DNA of 6,973 bases, from the NCBI GenBank assembly GCA_023265215.1, contig JAHFUH010000290.1, forward strand, positions 1 to 6,973, read 5' to 3'. The translations under genes and the position numbers were made by a program. The notes beneath the pieces are model-generated. The model did not search any database and was not told where the DNA came from. It was given only the letters and a program-made list of their open reading frames with translations. Numbering within the stretch: position 1 is the first letter of the stretch; the number at the start of each line of letters is the position of its first letter. Shown here piece by piece: positions 1-6,103 of the stretch. This DNA comes from Acidobacteriota bacterium (GTDB lineage: Bacteria > Acidobacteriota > UBA6911).

Positions 1-1797
1 CCCGTCGTGATTCATTAAACTCTCGTGATCACCCGATTCCACAATCCTGCCGCGATCGAGCACGATTATTTTATCGGCACTCCGAATCGTGGACAGCCGG
101 TGCGCAATAACAAAAGTAGTGCGGTCGCGCATGAGATTGGCGAGGGCCTGCTGAACGAGCTTTTCCGACTCTGAATCCAGCGAGGAAGTCGCCTCATCCA
201 GGATCAATATTGGAGCATTCTTCAACAAAGCCCGGGCTATCGCGATCCGCTGTCTCTCGCCTCCGGACAGCCTTTGCCCTCTTTCGCCGATCAGCGTGCC
301 GTATTTCATGGGGAAGCGGTTTATGAAATCATCCGCCAGTGCCGCGCGGGAGGCTCCCAGTATCATCTCCTCCGTCGCATCCACATTCCCGTATGCAATG
401 TTATTTTGAACGGTGTCGTTGAAAAGAAACGTGTCCTGAGTAACGATGGCGATCTGTTTCCGGAGAGATTTCTGGGTAAACTCACGGATGTCCGTTCCAT
501 CAATCAGAACGGAGCCCAATGTTGGATCGTAAAAACGGGGAAGCAGCCCTGCCAGGGTGGTCTTTCCAGCCCCGCTGCTCCCAACGATTGCAATCATCCT
601 ATTTTTGCCGACCTTTAAATTGATATCCCTCAGGACGTGCGTTTCTCCATTTTGGTCACAATAATCGAAGGAGACACCCTTGAATTCTATCGATTCTTCA
701 ACTCCAGGCAACTCCCGGGCATCCGGTCTGTCCTGGATCTCAAGGTGCGCATCCATCAGTTCCGTAATGCGCGAAGCGGAAGCAAGGGAGCGCTGGAACT
801 GTACATGAATCCGGCTCAGCTTTCGAATCGGATCGTACATCCGGAAAAGCGTCAGGAGAGACAAGCTAAACGTTCCAAAGGTCATGCCTTTGGACATGCG
901 CATATTGGCATAGTAAAGAAGCGGTATAAAAGCGATAACGCCCAACAACTCCATTGCGGGAGAATTCAGGAACAGGATAGATGCCGCTTTCATGTTGCTG
1001 CGAAAAAGCCTGGCCGCATTCTGCTTGAAACTGTTCTTCTCTCGCGGCTCCATTCCAAAAGCTTTTATAATGCGTATCCCGGTTATCGACTGCTGAAGTT
1101 GATCATTAAGAGTGGCGGCGTCTTCCCTTCCCCTCAGACTGACGCGTCGAATTCGTTTCCCCATGCCCATTGTCAATCCGAAGGCAAGAGGAGCTATTGT
1201 GAGGGACAGCAACGCAAGCTTCCAATCATTGAGAAAAACCACCCCTATCAAGGCAACAAGAAGCACCGCTTCACGAAACAGGTCGGCCAATACTATCGAC
1301 ACTGCCTCCTGAACCTGTTCCACATCGCCGCTCATTCGGGACATGAGTCTTCCAGTGGAATTCAGGGAAAAAAAACTCATGGACTGCCCGAGAACGTGAC
1401 TGTAAAGGGTGTTGCGGAGATCCGTCACAACTCCCTGCCCGACATAGCTCATGGAATAGTTGGAATAATAAAGACACACACCTTTTAAAAAGGTCAGGCA
1501 TAGAAGCGCAACCGCTATCTGGGTGATAATACTTCCCGGAATCAGCTGAAGATAGCGCAGCACAAAATCAAATTGGCTCGGTTCGGCTGAGCCTGTGGAA
1601 GCCATGCCGATCTTTTCGACCGCATGCGATATTGCCGAAGAATTCGCAGGGGCAACCAGGACTTTGTCGAAAAGCGGCACCGCCAGGGTTGTTGTGATTG
1701 CCTCAAAAGCGCAGTATAGAACCAGCAGCGTCAGAGATAGCGCAAGCGTTTTCCGATAAGGTCGCACAAATCGCAGCAGCCTGAGCAAAGGGTTCAT
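1..1797 (-). CDS. msbA: MsbA-type lipid A/phospholipid ABC exporter, 3' end cut by window edge
   Basis: A half-transporter with a membrane domain fused to an ATPase. In this family it works as a homodimer in the inner membrane and flips lipid A-core or related lipids outward. The frame is open for 599 codons to the window edge. The first ~330 residues are the transmembrane domain, with TM1 near residues 15-40 and the typical stretch STGRLMSRMSGDVEQVQ. The ATPase domain is complete: Walker A GSSGAGKT (406-413, Lys412), Q-loop Gln454, signature LSGGERQR (510-517), Walker B ILILDEA with Asp534 and Glu535, and H-loop His566. The sequence ends at ESGDHESLMNHDG, so probably only 10-30 residues are missing. 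The ATG at 1797 has GAGGA four bases upstream, and an in-frame stop lies further upstream. The loop between TM1 and TM2 is about 30 residues longer than in E. coli MsbA. A peptide or drug exporter of the same superfamily cannot be fully excluded; lipid export is the best family-level inference. Confidence 0.9.
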   Translation of the reverse strand, partial: MNPLLRLLRFVRPYRKTLALSLTLLVLYCAFEAITTTLAVPLFDKVLVAPANSSAISHAVEKIGMASTGSAEPSQFDFVLRYLQLIPGSIITQIAVALLCLTFLKGVCLYYSNYSMSYVGQGVVTDLRNTLYSHVLGQSMSFFSLNSTGRLMSRMSGDVEQVQEAVSIVLADLFREAVLLVALIGVVFLNDWKLALLSLTIAPLAFGLTMGMGKRIRRVSLRGREDAATLNDQLQQSITGIRIIKAFGMEPREKNSFKQNAARLFRSNMKAASILFLNSPAMELLGVIAFIPLLYYANMRMSKGMTFGTFSLSLLTLFRMYDPIRKLSRIHVQFQRSLASASRITELMDAHLEIQDRPDARELPGVEESIEFKGVSFDYCDQNGETHVLRDINLKVGKNRMIAIVGSSGAGKTTLAGLLPRFYDPTLGSVLIDGTDIREFTQKSLRKQIAIVTQDTFLFNDTVQNNIAYGNVDATEEMILGASRAALADDFINRFPMKYGTLIGERGQRLSGGERQRIAIARALLKNAPILILDEATSSLDSESEKLVQQALANLMRDRTTFVIAHRLSTIRSADKIIVLDRGRIVESGDHESLMNHDG

Positions 1798-1801
1798 TGG
1801 A

Positions 1802-1806
1802 TCCTC
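1802..1806 (-). promoter_or_regulatory. Ribosome binding site of the msbA-like gene
   Basis: GAGGA on the minus strand, four bases before the ATG at 1797. The spacing is slightly short, but it is the only purine-rich match near this start, and no other in-frame start lies between it and the upstream stop. Confidence 0.55.
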
Positions 1807-1862
1807 AGCGCGAGAGACTAGCGGAGAAAAGAGTTTGCGTCAAACGAGAAAAGTGTAAAGAG

Positions 1863-1920
1863 AGAAGCCGGGAGCCAGAAGCCAGAAGCCGCCGATGTTG
1901 TTTATTGGCTTCCGGCTTCT
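1863..1920 (-). repeat. 7-bp repeat cluster forming a hairpin at the FecR/DUF6600 stop codon
   Basis: Read on the plus strand, four 7-mers stand in a row at 1863-1890: AGAAGCC, GGGAGCC, AGAAGCC, AGAAGCC. Two more (AGAAGCC, GGAAGCC) lie in the opposite orientation at 1907-1920. In minus-strand RNA the arm 1920-1907 pairs with 1890-1877 over 14 positions, all Watson-Crick except one G-U, around a 16-base loop. The same arm could instead pair with 1876-1863 with one mismatch. The first arm overlaps the TAG stop at 1919-1921. There is no clean U-run after the near hairpin, but the far hairpin is followed by a T-rich stretch (CTCTTTACACTTTTCTC). It could therefore slow or end transcription before msbA, or protect the 3' end. 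The repeats are seen directly; any function is inference. Confidence 0.75.
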
Positions 1921-3802
1921 ATTTTCGGTTGCGTCCGTTGCCGGAGGACTTGTCCTCCGAGTTCTGCTTATTGCTGCTCCCCTGCCCACGGGAGGATCCT
2001 TCGTCGGATTTTCTATTCGTCTGCGCTGCATCGCCGTTGCTGTGCTCCGACGGTGTCGACTGTCTCATTTGAGGAGCAGGTTGTTTCATCGGAGAAATAT
2101 TTTGCCGCATGGGAGACACATTTTGCTGCATGGGAACAGTTTGCCTGGGCACAGCGTGGCTTCCAGCATTCCCGGAATCTGAAGAATCGCGAGGAGGCTC
2201 GAAAACACGGTTACTCTGCGTACCTTGGCTATTATTCTGGCGGTTTTCGTTTGTGCGCCGCGGCGGTGGATTTTGCTGAGGAGGAGATCCGTCGCCTTCG
2301 GGCCGCCTATCCTGCCGATTCTCTCGTTGGGCCGCTGGGTTCTGTTGATTTCGAGAATCAGCATTTGCGGGTCGAGTTTCCCTTTGGCGATTACTGTCCT
2401 GGCTATTCTCTCTCCGAACAGCGGAATTTGTTATTCTTGTGTATCCATTCGGATTGCTGCCTGCGCCTATGGGAACGGAATGCACAATTGCAGGAAGAGA
2501 AGAATTTGTATGAGCAGGGCGGAATGCCTGACGAGTTGGATTTGCACTATAGCTCGCGGCCACAGGCTGAATACTCAACCGGTCTCTGACAGGGGAACCT
2601 TGTCTCCATGGTTGATCCAGATTAGTCCCCCTTGAATTTCGGTCTCGGTCGCCAAAAGCTCCATTCCTGAAACGATCAATTTCGACAGTCCGGAAGGCGC
2701 CCTGAACTCGCTTGTTGAAGAAATCTCCGGAAGCTCTGGTATGGATGCTTTGCAGCCTGGCCAATTGATAACTGTAAATTCTTTGGTTGTAATAATAGTT
2801 ATTGATATTGTAGTAATCCCCGGGGCCCAAGGGGCCCCATGAAATCCAGCCCGGCCCTTCATAAAAAGCCACCAGTCCGGGAGACCAGAAATTGAAAGCA
2901 AAAGCAGGCCCGGGAATCCAGCACCAGCCATGCCTTGAATGGTGATACCAGCGCCCATAATGATATGGGAGCCAGCCCCAAGGCTCGTAAGAAACCCATG
3001 TCCACCCCCATCGGGGCCGGTAAGACCAACGGCCGACGGAGTACGGCGACCAATATATGTCTACATGCAACGGCACCCAGGCGGAGCCATAGGAGTCAAC
3101 GGAGACCCACCGGCCGTAACGCCCCAGTTCCGAGGCCCCCATGGTAACGGTCGACGGAATAAACCTGGCGTCTGCATAAGCACTAACTTCGGCATCGCGG
3201 CGATCGGTCCAGTCATCCCATTGGTCATGCCTGTCGTAGCGGGACATGCGGTCGAAGCCGTTTCCTCCCGGTTCAATGTGCAGGAGTTCTCCAGACTCTA
3301 TCCGTCGTGAAAACCGGTTGTTGGCCGCCTCAAGTTCCCCTCTTCGGACAATTGCATCCGTGGCGCCATTTGCCACAACATCAAACCGATAAGCACCCAT
3401 GCGAAGAGTATTGAAAGCGGCTGCAGGTGTGTCGATTTCAAACTCCAGATTGCTTGGAACTGTCAGAGTGGACAACCCGGAAAAAATACGCCATTGAATG
3501 AGGTCGTCTCTTAACGAGAGCAATTCTATATCGGTGTTTTCAGCCAGACGGCAAACCGAGCCATCATCGAATTCTATTTCCGCCCTCCCATCCGGTCCCG
3601 TGTAAATGCGGTCTCCAGGCTGCATGGGAAAATTGACACTGGCTGCCGACCAGTCATTGTCGGATGCATGCTGAAAACTGACATTCCCTTCCATGTAGGA
3701 AATCCGTGCGAGGCGTGAATAGCTGTTATCGTCGGGATTTGCCCAGGAAAAAAGATTCATGAATGAAGCGGTTATTAATAAGAGAAACCACCGGCGGGTC
3801 AT
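1919..3802 (-). CDS. Secreted FecR-domain / DUF6600-like protein with disordered C-terminal tail
   Basis: A 627-residue exported protein of unknown function. Residues 1-21 form a signal peptide (two Arg, a hydrophobic core, FSWA before NPDD). Residues ~28-180 match the secreted type of FecR domain: RISYMEGNVSF, then GDRIYTGPDGRAEIEFDDGSVCRL, then a beta-rich stretch. Residues ~230-300 are very rich in Trp, Tyr, Gly and Pro (YGRWVSVDSYGSAWVP, WGWTWVSYEPWGWLPYHYGR), as in DUF6600 proteins. Residues ~385-627 are low complexity, rich in Gln, Asn, Arg, Ser and Pro, and include 7-residue repeats. No membrane anchor follows the signal peptide, so the mature protein is probably periplasmic or surface-exposed. 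The start is ATG 3802: a GTG at 3820 is in frame, but the ribosome binding site lies inside that extension. Unlike FecR anti-sigma regulators, it has no cytoplasmic N-terminal domain and no neighbouring ECF sigma gene in the window. The domain calls are recognition from memory; no role can be assigned. Confidence 0.88.
   Translation of the reverse strand: MTRRWFLLLITASFMNLFSWANPDDNSYSRLARISYMEGNVSFQHASDNDWSAASVNFPMQPGDRIYTGPDGRAEIEFDDGSVCRLAENTDIELLSLRDDLIQWRIFSGLSTLTVPSNLEFEIDTPAAAFNTLRMGAYRFDVVANGATDAIVRRGELEAANNRFSRRIESGELLHIEPGGNGFDRMSRYDRHDQWDDWTDRRDAEVSAYADARFIPSTVTMGASELGRYGRWVSVDSYGSAWVPLHVDIYWSPYSVGRWSYRPRWGWTWVSYEPWGWLPYHYGRWYHHSRHGWCWIPGPAFAFNFWSPGLVAFYEGPGWISWGPLGPGDYYNINNYYYNQRIYSYQLARLQSIHTRASGDFFNKRVQGAFRTVEIDRFRNGAFGDRDRNSRGTNLDQPWRQGSPVRDRLSIQPVAASYSANPTRQAFRPAHTNSSLPAIVHSVPIGAGSNPNGYTRITNSAVRRENSQDSNRQRETRPANADSRNQQNPAAQRENRQDRRPEGDGSPPQQNPPPRRTNENRQNNSQGTQSNRVFEPPRDSSDSGNAGSHAVPRQTVPMQQNVSPMRQNISPMKQPAPQMRQSTPSEHSNGDAAQTNRKSDEGSSRGQGSSNKQNSEDKSSGNGRNRK
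2042..2143 (-). repeat. Heptapeptide repeats in the tail of the FecR/DUF6600 protein
   Basis: Residues ~560-587 of the protein fall into 7-residue units: QNVSPMR, QNISPMK, QPAPQMR and a decayed QSTPSEH, preceded by the shorter QTVPMQ. At DNA level the first two units are near-identical 21-bp copies and the later ones have diverged, which fits tandem duplication followed by drift. The segment is Pro/Gln/Met-rich and most likely extended or disordered. Confidence 0.7.
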
Positions 3803-3807
3803 GGAAG

Positions 3808-3816
3808 TCCTCCTTT
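3808..3816 (-). promoter_or_regulatory. Strong ribosome binding site that sets the FecR/DUF6600 start
   Basis: AAAGGAGGA on the minus strand, five bases before ATG 3802. It is an almost perfect anti-SD match and sits inside the 18-base extension that would begin at GTG 3820, so ATG 3802 is the real start. The encoded protein then begins MTRRWFLLL, a normal signal peptide. Confidence 0.88.
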
Positions 3817-3847
3817 GCACTCAATCGGTTAATCAAAAAGCCTGCAT

Positions 3848-3883
3848 AACATAGCAGACGTGATTTCCTGCACAAAGTGTCAA
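3848..3883 (-). promoter_or_regulatory. Possible promoter elements upstream of the FecR/DUF6600 gene
   Basis: On the minus strand an exact TTGACA stands at 3883-3878, and TGCTATGTT, an extended -10-like sequence, at 3856-3848. The gap between TTGACA and TATGTT is 24 bases, too long for a standard sigma-70 promoter, so they may not work together. The extended -10 could act alone. A separate promoter is plausible because ~500 bp of repeats separate this gene from ptsI. This is a weak call. Confidence 0.25.
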
Positions 3884-3888
3884 ACAGA

Positions 3889-3916
3889 ATGACGAGTGAC
3901 GAATTACGAATTTACG
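3889..3916 (+). repeat. Left 7-bp repeat array of the ptsI-FecR spacer
   Basis: Three units, ATGACGA, GTGACGA and ATTACGA, followed by a partial unit ATTTACG. The same 7-mer family appears in the opposite orientation at 4297-4324, so the two arrays bracket about 435 bp like inverted terminal repeats. Confidence 0.75.
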
Positions 3917-3984
3917 CCGCCTATGCCGGTGTGACTCGAAAAGGTTTTGCCGTTACAGCGCCTCCCCAGAGGGACGCGGTGAAA

Positions 3985-4138
3985 ATGGCCCGGCACCTAT
4001 GTGCAGGGAATCAGGCAAGAAGAACGAAAGTAGTCCCGTTAGGGACGACTGAAGCCTTTAAGAATCAACATCTCAGCCGTCCCTACGGGACTTGCAGTTG
4101 GAAACATCCAGGATCCCGGCACTGAAGTGCCGGGCCAT
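3985..4138. repeat. 154-bp imperfect palindrome, BIME/REP-like
   Basis: Two copies of a ~67-bp unit face each other across a 20-base centre (4053-4072). Outer parts: 3985-3996 ATGGCCCGGCAC matches the reverse complement of 4127-4138 exactly. Inner parts: 4032-4052 (AGTCCCGT, T, AGGGACG, A, CTGA) matches the reverse complement of 4073-4092 apart from one extra T and one A/G change. The distance between landmarks is 47 bases on the left and 46 on the right, so the whole unit is inverted, not just its ends. Each unit has its own hairpins: GTCCC/GGGAC at 4033-4046 and 4079-4091, and CCCGGCACT-GA-AGTGCCGGG at 4115-4134. REP/BIME elements share this layout and are often moved by RAYT transposases; none is encoded here. 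Confidence 0.8.
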
Positions 4139-4145
4139 AATCAAT

Positions 4146-4170
4146 GCGTCCCTACCGGACACAGCTTGGA
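4146..4170. repeat. Decayed third copy of the REP-like unit core
   Basis: GTCCC-TAC-CGGAC at 4148-4160 differs by one base from GTCCC-TAC-GGGAC at 4079-4091. In reverse complement the flanks also resemble the right-hand unit (TCCAA and CTG on one side, GTAGGGACG in the middle). It lies in the same orientation as the right unit of the palindrome and is clearly more degraded. Confidence 0.5.
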
Positions 4171-4225
4171 TATCAGCTTGCCCACATCCTGGGAATAGCA
4201 TCCAATCTGCGGTAACTGAGTAAGT

Positions 4226-4248
4226 ATCCACCGGCAGAGCCGGAGGAT
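4226..4248. repeat. Stem-loop ATCCACCGGC-AGA-GCCGGAGGAT
   Basis: A 10-position stem with one A-A mismatch and a 3-base loop, about 60 bases downstream of the ptsI stop. No T-run follows on the minus strand, so it is not a typical intrinsic terminator. It may be another unit type of the same repeat cluster, or a 3'-end stabilising hairpin for the PTS operon transcript. Confidence 0.55.
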
Positions 4249-4296
4249 CTCCCATCCCAATAGAAGAGCCGCCCCGGTTTAGGCGTATGTTTCAAT

Positions 4297-4324
4297 TCGA
4301 AATTCGTCATTCGTAATTCGTCAT
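4297..4324 (-). repeat. Right 7-bp repeat array, running into the 3' end of ptsI
   Basis: On the minus strand four units read ATGACGA, ATTACGA, ATGACGA, ATTTCGA. The first three contain the last five sense codons (Met-Thr-Asn-Tyr-Glu) and the TGA stop (4309-4307) of ptsI. This is the counterpart, in opposite orientation, of the array at 3889-3916. Confidence 0.78.
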
Positions 4325-6103
4325 TTTATCGGTGATTTCCCTGACGTAGGGGGCCAAATCTATCTTAAGCAGTCTGGAAACGGCCTCCGTCAGATATTTG
4401 CCAATCTCATGCGCGGTTGCAAGTGTCAAAACCTTGCCGGCTATTTCCTGGGCGGAATCGAGCGGAATTTCATGCAGGACTCTTCGGATCATCGGGATGG
4501 AGAGCGGATTCATGCTCAGCTGGCGGAATCCCATTCCCATCAGCAAAACCGCCACAAACGGGTTTGACGATATTTCCCCGCAGATCCTCGCCGGCTTGTT
4601 CAGTTTATTTGCAACTTCGGATATATGCTTCAAACATTGCAGGACCGCAGGATGAAGAGGCTGAAACAGATATGCGACATGTGGATTTCCGCGGTCCACT
4701 GCCAGCATATACTGGATCAGATCGTTTGTTCCCACACACAGAAAATCCACTTCTTTCGCCAGCACTTCCAAAGAAAGGACGGCCGCCGGGACTTCGATCA
4801 TGACTCCCAAAGGGACCGGGTCCAGCTTTACGCCCGGAATGCGGAGCAGGTCCGCACGCACTTTTTCGATGAGCGTTTTAGTCTGCCAGATTTCTTCAAC
4901 GGTGGAAACCATCGGCAGTACCATTTCCATTTTGCCATCGCAGCTTGCTCTTAAAATAGCTTCAATCTGTTCACTAAAAACCTTTTTTGCGCGAAGGCTC
5001 AACCTAATCCCGCGCAGCCCCATGCTTGGATTCGCCTGATTCGCCAAATAATCGTTTTTAAAGACCTTTTCGGAACCGGCGTCCAGTGTCCGGATTGCAA
5101 CGGGATATGGATTCATCTCCTGAACCAGCTTACGATACGCGGAGTATTGTTCTTCAGTGGAAGGAAATCCTTGAGGATGCCCGAAAAACAGGAACTCGGA
5201 GCGAAACATTCCGATTCCTTCCGCTCCGCATTTTTTGGCTGCGCTCAACTCATGGAGCAGTTCCGTATTGGCGCGCAGCGACACGGGAGATCCATTCTTT
5301 ATCTGCGCCGTCCACGCTGTTTGAGAGGATGCGTATTCCGCTGAAGATCCAAAGGCTTCCATCTGCCCACGCATGCTTTCGATGCGCGCTTCCGATGGGT
5401 TGACGACAACCTGACCGTCATCCCCATTCAGCAGAAGGCGGTCCCCGGTAACCACCGAATCGAGGATTTCACGAATGCCCATTACAGCGGGTATTCTCAA
5501 TCCCCTGCTGATGATCGCAGTGTGGGAAGTCCGGCCTCCCGACTCCAGGACAAGCCCTCGGACTTTCTGCACGTCCATGACTGCGAAAGTGGAGGGATTA
5601 AAATCGTGGGAGACAATGATAAGGTCTCCGGGCAAGCTGTCCCAGCTGAACGGACGGTCGCCCGAGAGATTAAGAAGGATTCGCTCTGCGATATTTTCGA
5701 TATCGCTGTGCCGTTCGCGGAAGTACTCGTCATCCAGCGATTCGTAGGCACGAACCAGCCGCTCGGTTGTTTGCGTAAGCACCCACTCCGCATTGGCGTG
5801 CCCTTCCCGGATGTTCGTGAGAATCTCCTCATTCAAGGTCCGGTCTTCAAGCATCAAGAGATGTGCATCCAGAATGATGCTGTGCTCGCTCCCCACTTTT
5901 TCTTCAAGGCGTGACTTCAGCGCCTCCAGTTGTTCCTTGGATGCCTCGATTGCGCGCAGGAACCGGCGAGCCTCCGCCTCCGCATCATCGACATGAATTC
6001 TCAGGATGGCTCTGTTATGGCTGTCAAGTTTGAGCGCCTGGCCCAGAACCACGCCGGGGGAAACACCGCTTCCTTGGAAAATTATTTCAGGCTTCGAGGC
6101 CAT
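4307..6103 (-). CDS. ptsI: PTS enzyme I (phosphoenolpyruvate-protein phosphotransferase)
   Basis: Cytoplasmic enzyme that takes phosphate from PEP onto a histidine and passes it to HPr, the first step of the phosphotransferase system. The protein has 598 residues, slightly longer than the 575 of E. coli. The phospho-histidine motif GGRTSHTAIISR gives active-site His194. The C-terminal PEP-binding barrel has RTLDAGSEK (338-346), GLRGIR, GVMIEVPAA (433-441), GTNDLIQYMLAVDRGN (458-473) and the catalytic cysteine in ARICGE (Cys508). SMNP and SIPMIRRVL near 530-543 are also typical. The start is ATG 6103, sharing one base with the TGA of the HPr gene (TGATG), with AGAGGA six bases upstream; the in-frame TTG just before is less likely. 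The last five residues (MTNYE) and the stop come from a 7-bp repeat array, so the native C-terminus was probably replaced. All catalytic residues remain. Confidence 0.97.
   Translation of the reverse strand: MASKPEIIFQGSGVSPGVVLGQALKLDSHNRAILRIHVDDAEAEARRFLRAIEASKEQLEALKSRLEEKVGSEHSIILDAHLLMLEDRTLNEEILTNIREGHANAEWVLTQTTERLVRAYESLDDEYFRERHSDIENIAERILLNLSGDRPFSWDSLPGDLIIVSHDFNPSTFAVMDVQKVRGLVLESGGRTSHTAIISRGLRIPAVMGIREILDSVVTGDRLLLNGDDGQVVVNPSEARIESMRGQMEAFGSSAEYASSQTAWTAQIKNGSPVSLRANTELLHELSAAKKCGAEGIGMFRSEFLFFGHPQGFPSTEEQYSAYRKLVQEMNPYPVAIRTLDAGSEKVFKNDYLANQANPSMGLRGIRLSLRAKKVFSEQIEAILRASCDGKMEMVLPMVSTVEEIWQTKTLIEKVRADLLRIPGVKLDPVPLGVMIEVPAAVLSLEVLAKEVDFLCVGTNDLIQYMLAVDRGNPHVAYLFQPLHPAVLQCLKHISEVANKLNKPARICGEISSNPFVAVLLMGMGFRQLSMNPLSIPMIRRVLHEIPLDSAQEIAGKVLTLATAHEIGKYLTEAVSRLLKIDLAPYVREITDKMTNYE

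Larger units (their letters stand above)
3821..4306. other. Gene-free, repeat-filled spacer between ptsI and the FecR/DUF6600 gene
   Basis: About 490 bp with no supported gene. It holds 7-bp arrays at both edges, a 154-bp imperfect palindrome, a decayed third unit and a further hairpin, each listed separately. The unlisted stretches (3917-3984, 4171-4225, 4249-4289) show nothing I can name. Short open frames on both strands share the peptide MARH[LF][CS]AG only because the DNA is inverted there. The whole has the look of non-coding interspersed repeat DNA. Confidence 0.8.

Noticed and set aside
637..1488. A 283-codon open frame on the plus strand
   Set aside because: It lies antisense inside the msbA-like gene, whose frame carries every ABC transporter motif. 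Its translation is unlike any family I know and compositionally odd.
2053..2589. A 178-codon plus-strand frame opposite the tail of the FecR/DUF6600 gene
   Set aside because: It is an antisense shadow of low-complexity coding sequence, without a recognisable domain or a convincing ribosome binding site.
3803..3820. GTG start at 3820 for the FecR/DUF6600 protein
   Set aside because: The AAAGGAGGA ribosome binding site for ATG 3802 lies inside this extension, and the signal peptide is normal from residue MTRR onward.
3863..3883. Sigma-54 promoter at TTGACACTTTGTGCA
   Set aside because: The GG of the -24 element is not present and the spacing of the conserved bases does not fit.
3877..4125. 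An 82-codon plus-strand frame in the spacer, and a 60-codon minus-strand frame at 4073-4255
   Set aside because: Both translate the inverted repeats; their shared MARH[LF][CS]AG peptide comes from the palindrome. Neither shows a protein-like pattern.
4115..4134. Intrinsic terminator for ptsI at the CCCGGCACT/AGTGCCGGG hairpin
   Set aside because: The stem is strong but no T-run follows on the minus strand, and it lies about 170 bases past the stop within a repeat unit.
3889..4324. CRISPR array
   Set aside because: The repeats are 7-bp tandem units and inverted hairpins, with no regularly spaced ~30-bp direct repeats and unique spacers.
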